Assembly: GCA_017435425.1 (NCBI GenBank)
Contig: JAFSFC010000052.1
Location: forward strand, 1 to 39,273
DNA: 39,273 bases
Direction: 5' to 3'
Source of the DNA: Ruminiclostridium sp.
GTDB lineage: Bacteria > Bacillota > Clostridia > Oscillospirales > Oscillospiraceae
Position numbers and translations under genes: made by a program. The notes under the pieces were generated by a model. That model was not told the origin of the DNA. It searched no databases and saw nothing but the letters and a program-made list of their open reading frames with translations. Positions 22,940 through 30,185 of the stretch are shown one piece after another (position 1 is the first letter of the stretch; every line of letters begins with the position of its first letter).

Positions 22940-23439
22940 AGGGAACCTCCTTCCAGCCAGATGATCTCCGCCGGGGGAATCTCTTCTCCGCATACAGCGG
23001 CCCGCCAGCCCTCCCCGGCATACTCGCCGTAGAAGAGCCCCGCTTCCTGAGGGGTTCGATCCCAGGAGTGGCCCAGGCCCTGGCCGGTGTACTTGCACCA
23101 GGCCTCTTTGCGGGTCCACAGGGTATAAAAGGCGGGCCAGTCCCCGCCCAGGGACTGATACCGGGAAAACTCCCCTTCCGTCAGGGCATATTGGGGCAGA
23201 GACTCCCGCCGGGGGCGGATGTCCTCAATGTCCACCCCCACAGGCTTTGCCGAAACTGCACACAGGATGATGCTCTTGCTGTGGCTGATGCTGAACTGAA
23301 TGTGAGGCAGGGCAGGGAAGAAGGGCTTGCCCAGGTCGGTCCGTGCCAGCTCCGGCAGGGGAGAGATGCCGTATTCTGTTTTCAGCACCCGGGCCAGGAA
23401 GTCCAGGGTGGGGCATTTTGCAGAGCCGTAGATTTTCAT
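22936..23439 (-). CDS. Sfp-type 4'-phosphopantetheinyl transferase
   Basis: Transfers 4'-phosphopantetheine from CoA to a serine of carrier proteins. The 167-residue protein has the magnesium-binding VGVDIEDIR (Asp70, Glu72) and the WTRKEAWCKYTGQGL motif (about 108-122) with Glu112 and Lys116, and an upstream ISHSKS segment that lines the CoA site. It is of the short class, below the about 220 residues of Sfp. No carrier protein, polyketide or peptide synthase gene is in this window, so its target may be a fatty-acid or other carrier elsewhere. ATG 23439 follows GGGAGG. It is translationally coupled to mpg. Confidence 0.9.
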   Translation of the reverse strand: MKIYGSAKCPTLDFLARVLKTEYGISPLPELARTDLGKPFFPALPHIQFSISHSKSIILCAVSAKPVGVDIEDIRPRRESLPQYALTEGEFSRYQSLGGDWPAFYTLWTRKEAWCKYTGQGLGHSWDRTPQEAGLFYGEYAGEGWRAAVCGEEIPPAEIIWLEGGSL

Positions 23440-23505
23440 AGGCGACCTCCCTGCTGCGTATTTTGATTTTCTATTCCCTTTCCGGAGAAAAGAGGGCGGA
23501 AACCC

Positions 23506-23535
23506 TTGCCAATGGAGCGGAATATATATTATAAT
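23506..23535 (+). promoter_or_regulatory. Probable murC promoter
   Basis: -35 TTGCCA (23506-23511) and -10 TATAAT (23530-23535) with an 18 bp spacer inside a very AT-rich stretch, leaving a leader of about 75 nt. The near-palindromic AT run also offers a -10 for the divergent transferase gene, but no matching -35 is evident there. Confidence 0.5.
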
Positions 23536-23617
23536 ATAAAATTGCTGAAATGTGTACAGGCAGGTCCCGTTCTGCCGTACCCTTATTATAGCTGAATAGA
23601 AAGGGTGTGTAAACCCA

Positions 23618-25000
23618 ATGGCAATAGATCGAATCCATGATTACCTGATCCCCGGCAAGCGGGCCCACCTGGTGGGCATCGGTGGGGTTTCCATGTCCCC
23701 CCTGGCAGAAGTCCTGAAGGGAGAGGGCATCCAGATCACCGGCTCCGACATGAAGGAGAGCGACACTGTCCTCCATCTGCGCAGCCTGGGCATCCCTGTG
23801 GTCATCGGCCACCTGCCCGAGAGCATTGAGGGGGCCGACCTAGTGATCCGCACCGCCGCCGTCCACGACTCCAACCCGGAGATCGCCGCCGCCAAGGCCA
23901 AGGGCATCCCCGTTTTCGAGCGGGCCGAGGCCTGGGGCTCCATCATGCGCCGCTACGAGAATGCGGTCTGCATCTCCGGCACCCACGGCAAGACTTCCAC
24001 CACCTCCATGTGCACCCACATCGCCATGGCGGCCAGCATCGACCCCACCGTCATGATCGGCGGCACCCTGCCCCTGCTGGGCACCGGCCACCGGGTGGGC
24101 AAGGGCGACACCATCATTCTGGAGTCCTGCGAGTACTGCAACTCCTTCCTGTCCTTCTATCCCACGGTGGCGGTCATCCTGAACATCGAGGCCGACCACC
24201 TGGATTTCTTTGAAGATCTGCAGGATGTGGAGAACTCCTTCCGCAAGTTTGCCGACCTGGTGCCCCCCACCGGTGCCGTTCTGGCCAACTGTGAGGATGA
24301 AAACACCATGGCGGCGTTGGAGGGAAAGAACAATGTTCTGACCTTCGGCGTGGAGAAGGGTGATTTCCATGCGGAAAACCTCACCTGGGACCAGGGCTTC
24401 CCCACCTTTGATATCCTGTGGAACGGCAAGAAGGCCGCCCACATCACCCTTCAGGTCCCCGGCATGCACAATGTCCAGAATGCCATCGCTGCCGCTGCAT
24501 CCGCTCTGGTGCTGGGTGTCTCCGGCGAGGCCATCGCCCGGGGCCTGTACAGCTACCATGGGGCAGGCCGCCGCTTTGAGTACAAGGGTATGGTGAAGGG
24601 TGCCAAGGTCTACGACGACTACGCCCACCATCCCAGCGAGCTGAAGGCCCTGCTGAACATGGCTTCCAGCCTGGGCTACAAGCGGGTCATCTGCGCCTTC
24701 CAGCCCCATACTTACACCCGGACCCACGCCCTTTTTGACGAGTTTGCCGAAGTCCTCCGGGGTGCCGATAAGGTTTTCCTGGCAGAGATCTTTGCGGCCC
24801 GGGAAAAGAACGAGGTGGGCATCTCCTCCGAGGACCTGGCCAAGGTGGTCCCCGGGGCCAAGGCAGCCCCCTCTCTGGAGGTCCTCACCGACTGGCTGTA
24901 CGACCTGGCCAGCCCCGGTGACCTCATCCTCACCGTGGGTGCAGGCGTTCTGTACACCGTGGCAGAGGAACTGGTCCGCCGCGGCGGTGAAACCGAATAA
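23618..25000 (+). CDS. murC: UDP-N-acetylmuramate--L-alanine ligase MurC
   Basis: Adds L-alanine to UDP-MurNAc in cytoplasmic peptidoglycan synthesis. The 460-residue protein has HLVGIGGVSMSPLAE at about 17-31 for the UDP sugar, the ATP loop SGTHGKTSTTSM at about 120-131, NIEADHLDFF with the Mur-family His, and DDYAHHPSELKA for the C-terminal domain. Length fits the family. The ATG at 23618 follows AAAGGGTG; murC is not in a dcw cluster here but stands alone between the transferase and peptidase genes, as is common in Firmicutes. The classic third position of the GxGGxGM loop reads GVSM, which is within family variation. Confidence 0.95.
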   Translation: MAIDRIHDYLIPGKRAHLVGIGGVSMSPLAEVLKGEGIQITGSDMKESDTVLHLRSLGIPVVIGHLPESIEGADLVIRTAAVHDSNPEIAAAKAKGIPVFERAEAWGSIMRRYENAVCISGTHGKTSTTSMCTHIAMAASIDPTVMIGGTLPLLGTGHRVGKGDTIILESCEYCNSFLSFYPTVAVILNIEADHLDFFEDLQDVENSFRKFADLVPPTGAVLANCEDENTMAALEGKNNVLTFGVEKGDFHAENLTWDQGFPTFDILWNGKKAAHITLQVPGMHNVQNAIAAAASALVLGVSGEAIARGLYSYHGAGRRFEYKGMVKGAKVYDDYAHHPSELKALLNMASSLGYKRVICAFQPHTYTRTHALFDEFAEVLRGADKVFLAEIFAAREKNEVGISSEDLAKVVPGAKAAPSLEVLTDWLYDLASPGDLILTVGAGVLYTVAEELVRRGGETE

Positions 25001-25016
25001 CCATTGATGAAATCTT

Positions 25017-25045
25017 CGCGGGCGGGACGGTGGTTCCTGCCCGCG
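25017..25045. other. Hairpin after murC without T tract
   Basis: Seven perfect GC pairs (25017-25023 with 25039-25045) around an inner imperfect stem. There is no T run after it, so it may be a weak or factor-dependent terminator or an RNA stabiliser between murC and the peptidase gene. Confidence 0.4.
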
Positions 25046-25089
25046 GACTTGCAAAAATAGTTCTCTGATCAGTTTGGAGGGGACGAGGA

Positions 25090-26067
25090 ATGGAAAAGAT
25101 AGCAATACATGAGATCCCCGGCTTCTCCATTGGTCAGGTGGAAGACCTGGAAGCAGGCACCGGCTGCACGGTCATCCTTTGCCCCGAGGGAGCGGTCACT
25201 GGCGTGGATGTCCGGGGCGGTTCCCCCGGCACCCGGGATACCGACGCCCTGGACCCCACCTGCAACCGGGAGCATGTCCACAGTGTGGTCCTCACCGGCG
25301 GTTCTGCCTTTGGCCTGGATGCCGCCGGCGGGGTAGCCAAAAAGCTGGAAGAGGAGGGCATTGGCCGGGACGTGATGGTTACGGTGGTGCCCAATGTCTG
25401 CGCTGCCGTCCTCTTTGACCTGAAGTTTGGCCGGATGGATGTCCGGCCCGATGGGGCCATGGGCTATGCTGCCTGTGAGAAAGCCCTGGAAGGTGGTCCT
25501 TTCCTGGAAGGCAACCACGGTGCCGGCACCGGCTGTACCGTGGGCAAGATCCGTGGCCCTCAGTTCGCCATGAAGGGGGGTATCGGGGCCTGTGCCTACC
25601 GTCAGGGTGACCTGATGGTGGGGGCCATTGTGGCCTGCAACGCCATGGGGGATGTGCTGGAGAACGGGAAGATCATTGCCGGCTCCCGGAACGATGACGA
25701 CACCGGCTTTGCCGGCAGTGAAGACTGGCTCATCGCCAACGGACGTCGCCAGAAGGACATCTTCAGTGGCAAGTTCGTGGGGGAGAATACCGTCATCGGC
25801 TGTGTCATCACCAATGCCGCCCTCAATAAAAACCAGGCCAACAAGCTGGCGGCAGTGGCTCAGAACGGCATTGCCCGGGCGGTCCGCCCCGCCAACGCCA
25901 CCTTTGACGGAGACGCCATCTTTGCCATGTGCCGGAGCAAAGTCCCGGCCGACCCCGATGCTGTGGGCAGCATGGCAGCCCGGGCGGTGGAGGAGGCCAT
26001 CATCCGCTCGGTGAAGATGGCTGAGACCCTCCATGACCGGATCGCCCTCCGGGACCTTCCCTTTTGA
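25090..26067 (+). CDS. P1 family peptidase (DmpA/S58-like N-terminal nucleophile aminopeptidase)
   Basis: A 325-residue protein of the self-processing DmpA family, which cleaves N-terminal residues or beta-peptides and activates itself by cutting before an internal nucleophile. Visible family segments are GVDVRGGSPGTRDTDAL at about 37-53, the LTGGSAFGLDAAGGV helix, GAGTGCTVGK, the predicted processing region GENTVIGCVITNAALNKNQA (near 236-255), and the AVRPANATFDGDAIFA segment. The nucleophile, probably the Thr in that processing region, should be checked by alignment. GGAGGGG lies upstream of ATG 25090. It is followed 23 bp later by an oligoendopeptidase gene, making a peptide-degradation pair. 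Confidence 0.88.
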   Translation: MEKIAIHEIPGFSIGQVEDLEAGTGCTVILCPEGAVTGVDVRGGSPGTRDTDALDPTCNREHVHSVVLTGGSAFGLDAAGGVAKKLEEEGIGRDVMVTVVPNVCAAVLFDLKFGRMDVRPDGAMGYAACEKALEGGPFLEGNHGAGTGCTVGKIRGPQFAMKGGIGACAYRQGDLMVGAIVACNAMGDVLENGKIIAGSRNDDDTGFAGSEDWLIANGRRQKDIFSGKFVGENTVIGCVITNAALNKNQANKLAAVAQNGIARAVRPANATFDGDAIFAMCRSKVPADPDAVGSMAARAVEEAIIRSVKMAETLHDRIALRDLPF

Positions 26068-26090
26068 ATCCCCTGAGAAAGGAAACTGAC

Positions 26091-27791
26091 ATGAAAGTAT
26101 CTGAATTAAAGTACGAGCGGCTCACCCTGGAAGCATTTGCCCAGGAGATCCAGGACATCATTGCCCAGGTGAAGAACGCCGCTTCTGCCCATGAGGTCAT
26201 GGCCGCCCGCAACCGCTGCAATGACCTGTATATCCGCCTGGAGACCGCCCAGGCTCTGTCCTATATGCGCTACAGCATCAACACCGCCGACGAGTTCTAC
26301 CTGGCGGAGAAGGACTACTATGACGAGATGGGTCCCCAGGCCCAGAACTACCTGCAGGAGTACACCAAGGCCATGCTGGCCACCCCCTTCCGGAAGGAGC
26401 TGGAGGAGAGCGGCCAGATCATCCCCCTGGTGTTCCGGTCCTTTGAGGTGGAGCTGAAGGCCATGTCCCCTGAGATCATCGAGGATATGATTGAGGAGAA
26501 CAAGGTGGTCAGCCAGTATTCCCAGTTGATGGCCGCCATGGAGTTTGAGTTCCGGGGGGAAAAGCTCCCCCGTCCCATGCTCATGAAGCATGCCAAGTCC
26601 CCCGACCGGGCCACCCGCAAGGAGGCCTACGAGGTCCTGGGTAAGACCCTCCAGGCCCATAGCCAGGAGCTGGACTCTATCTTTGACCAGCTGGTCCACA
26701 TCCGCGACCGGATGGCAAAGAAGATGGGCTATAAAAACTTCGTGGAGCTGGGTTACTACCGCATGGGCCGCCTGTGCTACGGCCCTGAAGAGGTCAAACA
26801 GTTCCGGGACAACGTCCGCCGGGATATCGTACCCCTGGTGGCCCGCCTGCGCACCGAGGTGGCCAAGAACCTGGGCGTGGACAAGCTGATGGTCTACGAC
26901 TACGACCTGATCTTCCCCCAGGGTGACCCCGCTCCCAAGGGGGGCAAGGAGGAGATCTTCGCCGCCGCCAAGGCCATGTATCACGACATGAGCAAGCAGA
27001 CCGGTGAGTTCATCGACTTCATGCTGGAGACCGAGGCCTTTGACGTGGAATCCCGGAAAAACAAATGGGGGGGCGGCTACTGCACCAGCTTCATGGCCTA
27101 CCACCAGCCCTTCATCCTGGCCAACTTCAACGGCACCGCCGGAGATGTGGACGTGGTGACCCACGAGGCCGGCCACGCCTTTGCCGACTACTCCATTGCC
27201 AACAACAAGTATGTGGTGGAGCTGAACATGGGCGGCATGGAGACCGCCGAGACCCATTCCATGAGCATGGAGTTCTTTGCCTGGCCCTATATGGAGCATT
27301 TCTTTGGGGAGGATGCCGGGCGGTACAAGTTCATGCACCTGCTGGATGCCCTGTCCTTCCTGCCCTATGGCACCATCGTGGATGACTTCCAGCGCCAGGT
27401 CTATGAGAACCCCGATTGGACCCCGGAAGAGCGCAAGGCCGCTTGGCGTAAGCTGGAAGAGGAGTTCCGTCCCCATATCTGCTTTGATGGGGTTCCCTAT
27501 CTGGAAGAGGGCACCCGCTGGCAGTACCAGATGCACATCTACGAGTCCCCCTTCTACTATATCGACTACTGCCTGGCCCAGACGGCAGCCCTCCAGTTCC
27601 TGCTGGCCTCCCGGAAGGATTATGACGATGCCTTTGGCCGCTACGTCCGCCTGCTGAGCCAGGGCGGCGAACAGGTCTTTACCGATCTGCTGGCGGAAGC
27701 CGGGCTCAAGTCTCCCTTCCAGGAGGGAGCCCTGCAGGAGGTGGCCCGGGAGAGCGAAAAACTCCTGGACAGCCTGAAAGCATCCCTGTAA
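26091..27791 (+). CDS. M3 family oligoendopeptidase (PepF-like)
   Basis: A cytoplasmic zinc metallopeptidase that cuts short peptides. The 566-residue protein contains VTHEAGHAFADYS with the zinc-binding HExxH at about residues 358-362 and the third ligand glutamate downstream in the HSMSMEFF segment. The rest is helical, as in the M3 fold, and the length fits the PepF/M3B group. The ATG at 26091 is preferred because AAAGGA lies 8 nt upstream; an in-frame ATG at 26064 overlaps the end of the previous gene and has no ribosome site. Together with the upstream P1 peptidase it suggests use of peptides as nutrients, in line with amino-acid fermentation. Confidence 0.92.
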   Translation: MKVSELKYERLTLEAFAQEIQDIIAQVKNAASAHEVMAARNRCNDLYIRLETAQALSYMRYSINTADEFYLAEKDYYDEMGPQAQNYLQEYTKAMLATPFRKELEESGQIIPLVFRSFEVELKAMSPEIIEDMIEENKVVSQYSQLMAAMEFEFRGEKLPRPMLMKHAKSPDRATRKEAYEVLGKTLQAHSQELDSIFDQLVHIRDRMAKKMGYKNFVELGYYRMGRLCYGPEEVKQFRDNVRRDIVPLVARLRTEVAKNLGVDKLMVYDYDLIFPQGDPAPKGGKEEIFAAAKAMYHDMSKQTGEFIDFMLETEAFDVESRKNKWGGGYCTSFMAYHQPFILANFNGTAGDVDVVTHEAGHAFADYSIANNKYVVELNMGGMETAETHSMSMEFFAWPYMEHFFGEDAGRYKFMHLLDALSFLPYGTIVDDFQRQVYENPDWTPEERKAAWRKLEEEFRPHICFDGVPYLEEGTRWQYQMHIYESPFYYIDYCLAQTAALQFLLASRKDYDDAFGRYVRLLSQGGEQVFTDLLAEAGLKSPFQEGALQEVARESEKLLDSLKASL

Positions 27792-27799
27792 AAAGCGAA

Positions 27800-27830
27800 C
27801 CTGCCCTGCACCTGTGTGCAGGGCAGGCTT
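27800..27830 (+). terminator. Terminator after the oligoendopeptidase gene
   Basis: A perfect 12 bp stem (27800-27811 with 27816-27827), CTGT loop, then CTTTCT; the T tract is short but the stem is very stable. Confidence 0.7.
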
Positions 27831-27853
27831 TCTGCCCCAATCCCCTGTTTTTC

Positions 27854-27923
27854 TTGACTTTTTTACCCTGTCATGCTACAGTATATTTGTTGCGTTGAAC
27901 TTTTAAAGCTGTAAAGTACAGCT
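27854..27923 (+). promoter_or_regulatory. Promoter and leader palindrome of the acyl-CoA ligase/ior operon
   Basis: -35 TTGACT (27854-27859) and -10 TACAGT (27877-27882) with a 17 bp spacer. About 25 bp downstream of the -10, AGCTGT and ACAGCT form an inverted repeat with a 5 bp centre (27907-27923), a possible operator or leader hairpin. Confidence 0.65.
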
Positions 27924-27970
27924 GTTGCAATAGTACACCCAAGCCCCCTTGGAAGAAAGGACTGTCCTTT

Positions 27971-29605
27971 ATGCCTGTCATTGATTTTCTGGAACGAAAC
28001 GTAAAGCTCTACGGCAACGAAGTTGCCCTGGTGGAGCTGAACCCCGAGATCTCCGACAACCGCCGGATGACCTGGAAGGAATACGATCTGATCCAGCCCA
28101 CCAGCGCCCAGCCCTACCGCCGGGAGATCACCTGGAATGTGTTTAACGAAAAGGCCAATCGCTTTGCCAATATGCTCATCTCCCGCGGTGTGAAGAAGGG
28201 TGACAAGGTGGCCATTCTCATGTACAACTGCCTGGAGTGGCTGCCCATCTACTTCGGCATCCTGAAGACCGGCGCCATTGCCGTCCCCTTCAACTTCCGT
28301 TACTCCGCCGAGGAGATCCAGTACTGCGCCGACCTGGCAGAGGTCCAGGTGCTGGTCTTCGGCCCTGAGTTCATCGGCCGTATCGAGAGCATCGAGCACA
28401 AGCTCAGCAAGGGCCGCCTGCTCATCTATGTGGGTGACAACTGCCCCACCTTTGCCGAGAGCTACCGGGAGCTGTCTGCTGACTGCTCCTCTGCACCGCC
28501 CCAGGTCCTCATCACCGATGACGACGACGGTGCCATCTACTTCTCCTCCGGCACCACCGGCTTCCCCAAGGCCATCTTACATAAACACCTGAGCCTGACC
28601 CAGGCCGCAGAGATGGAGGCCAAGCACCACAGCATCGGTCGGGAGGATAACTTCCTGTGCATCCCGCCCCTGTACCACACCGGTGCCAAGTTTCACTGGA
28701 TGGGCAGCCTCTATGCCGGCAGCAAGGCCGTTCTGCTGAAGGGCACCACCCCCGACATCATCCTGAAGGCCATCTCCGACGAGGGCTGCACCCTGGTGTG
28801 GCTCCTGGTGCCCTGGGCCCAGGAGATCCTGGACTGCCTGGATAGGGGCGATCTGAAGCTGGAAGACTACAAGCTGGACCAGTGGAAGCTCATGCACATC
28901 GGCGCCCAGCCCGTGCCTCCCTCCATGATCCGCCGCTGGATGGAGTATTTCCCCACCCATAAGTACGATACCAACTACGGTCTGTCCGAGTCCACTGGCC
29001 CCGGCTGTGTCCATCTGGGCATGGACAACATCCACAAGGTGGGTGCCATCGGCGTGCCCGGCTACCGCTGGGAGATCAAGATCGTGGACGAGCACGACAA
29101 CGTGGTGGAACAGGGCGGCGTAGGCGAGCTGTGCGTCAAGGGCCCCGGCGTTATGACCTGCTACTACAACAACCCCGAAGCCACTGCGGAAGTTCTGAAG
29201 AATGGCTGGCTCTACACCGGCGACATGGCCATGCAGGACGAGGACGGCTTCATCTTCCTGGTTGACCGTAAGAAGGACGTGGTCATCTCCGGCGGTGAGA
29301 ACATCTATCCCGTTCAGATCGAGGACTTCCTGCGGGCCCACAACAAGATCAAGGACGTGGCCGTCATCGGTCTGCCCGACCGCCGTTTGGGCGAGATCTG
29401 CGGTGCCATCATCGAGATCAAGGACGGCATGACCTGCACCGAGGAAGAGATCAACGACTTCTGCCTGGAACTGCCCCGCTACAAGCGCCCCAAGCAGATC
29501 ATCTTCGCAGAGATCCCCCGCAACGCCACCGGCAAGATCGAAAAGCCCGTTCTGCGCAAGCGCTATGGTGCCGATCAGCTGGTTGCCCAGCAGAACAGAG
29601 GCTAA
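27971..29605 (+). CDS. AMP-forming acyl-CoA/aryl-CoA ligase
   Basis: An ANL-superfamily enzyme that activates a carboxylic acid with ATP to an acyl-adenylate and then its CoA thioester. The 544-residue protein has the P-loop IYFSSGTTGFPKA (about 191-203), the YGLSESTGPG adenine-binding motif, GWLYTGDMAMQDEDGF with the conserved Asp, the hinge DRKKDVVISGGENIYP, and the C-terminal catalytic lysine region PRNATGKIEK. The substrate cannot be read from sequence, but the neighbouring iorAB genes, which yield arylacetyl-CoA from aryl-pyruvates, suggest an aromatic acid such as indoleacetate or phenylacetate. ATG 27971 follows GAAAGGA. A 247 bp hairpin-rich spacer separates it from the next gene. Confidence 0.88.
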   Translation: MPVIDFLERNVKLYGNEVALVELNPEISDNRRMTWKEYDLIQPTSAQPYRREITWNVFNEKANRFANMLISRGVKKGDKVAILMYNCLEWLPIYFGILKTGAIAVPFNFRYSAEEIQYCADLAEVQVLVFGPEFIGRIESIEHKLSKGRLLIYVGDNCPTFAESYRELSADCSSAPPQVLITDDDDGAIYFSSGTTGFPKAILHKHLSLTQAAEMEAKHHSIGREDNFLCIPPLYHTGAKFHWMGSLYAGSKAVLLKGTTPDIILKAISDEGCTLVWLLVPWAQEILDCLDRGDLKLEDYKLDQWKLMHIGAQPVPPSMIRRWMEYFPTHKYDTNYGLSESTGPGCVHLGMDNIHKVGAIGVPGYRWEIKIVDEHDNVVEQGGVGELCVKGPGVMTCYYNNPEATAEVLKNGWLYTGDMAMQDEDGFIFLVDRKKDVVISGGENIYPVQIEDFLRAHNKIKDVAVIGLPDRRLGEICGAIIEIKDGMTCTEEEINDFCLELPRYKRPKQIIFAEIPRNATGKIEKPVLRKRYGADQLVAQQNRG

Positions 29606-29611
29606 AGTACC

Positions 29612-29785
29612 TGTCGAAAAAGGCAAAGCCTTTTCCGACAAAGGGGATTGCGGCCTGCTGCATCGCATGACTTGTGCACCTGCGGCGCACAAGTCCCACG
29701 TTGGCAGGCCGAGAAGAGTTTTCTGGCACGCACATGTCGCACCAGAAAACGAACTGGACTTTATTTCGCCGCTGCGGCGGCGAAA
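29612..29785 (+). other. Hairpin-rich non-coding element, possible structured RNA or palindromic repeat
   Basis: The 247 bp gap between the acyl-CoA ligase and the YerC-like gene holds no convincing gene but at least four stable inverted repeats in a row. A: 13 pairs with one mismatch (29612-29624 with 29628-29640, 3 nt loop). B: an 8 bp outer stem (29651-29658 with 29704-29711) enclosing an 8 bp inner stem (29670-29677 with 29687-29694). C: a perfect 9 bp stem (29718-29726 with 29742-29750). D: a perfect 9 bp stem (29764-29772 with 29777-29785, 4 nt loop). None is followed by a clear T tract. It could be a structured leader of the yerC-iorAB transcript, a processing element or a mobile palindromic repeat. 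Confidence 0.65.
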
Positions 29786-29852
29786 CTCTACGAGGTATTT
29801 TAGCATTCTGAGGACCTAAGGTCCCAGGGCTAGAAAGAAAGGAGCACGAACC

Positions 29853-30170
29853 ATGCCCAGAGCCAGCAAAAAAGAGCGGAGCAATGACCTGTACGAGCAC
29901 ATCGCCCGGATCCAGTCTGTGGAGGAGTGCATCCGCTTTTTCGAAGACATCTGTGCCGTTACCGAACTGCGTGCCATGGAGCAGCGCTTTGACGTGGCCA
30001 AAATGCTCCACGACGGCAAGGTCTATACCACCATCCTCAATGAGACCGGGGCAAGCTCTGCAACGGTCAGCCGGGTGAACCGGGTGCTGAACTACGGCAC
30101 CGGCGCTCTGGCAGAGATCATGGACCGGGTGGCCCAGGAAAAGGGCGAACCGGTTCCGGAAGAAGCATAA
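29853..30170 (+). CDS. yerC: YerC/YecD family TrpR-related DNA-binding protein
   Basis: A 105-residue helical protein with the TrpR/YerC/YecD architecture: a helical dimerisation part (about 10-60) and a helix-turn-helix around residues 58-82 containing GASSATVSRVNRVLNYG. TrpR family members bind tryptophan or act as small operon repressors; the ligand of YerC proteins is not settled. The gene sits 15 bp before iorA, so it may regulate this aromatic-amino-acid module, possibly through the palindrome near the ligase promoter; this is inference. ATG 29853 has AAGGAG 8 nt upstream. A tail of about 10 acidic residues follows the HTH. Confidence 0.88.
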   Translation: MPRASKKERSNDLYEHIARIQSVEECIRFFEDICAVTELRAMEQRFDVAKMLHDGKVYTTILNETGASSATVSRVNRVLNYGTGALAEIMDRVAQEKGEPVPEEA

Positions 30171-30185
30171 CCACGGAGGAATTCC

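Noticed and set aside
25017..25045. Possible riboswitch or T-box between murC and the peptidase gene
   Set aside because: Only one modest hairpin fits in the 89 bp gap; no conserved aptamer blocks were seen.
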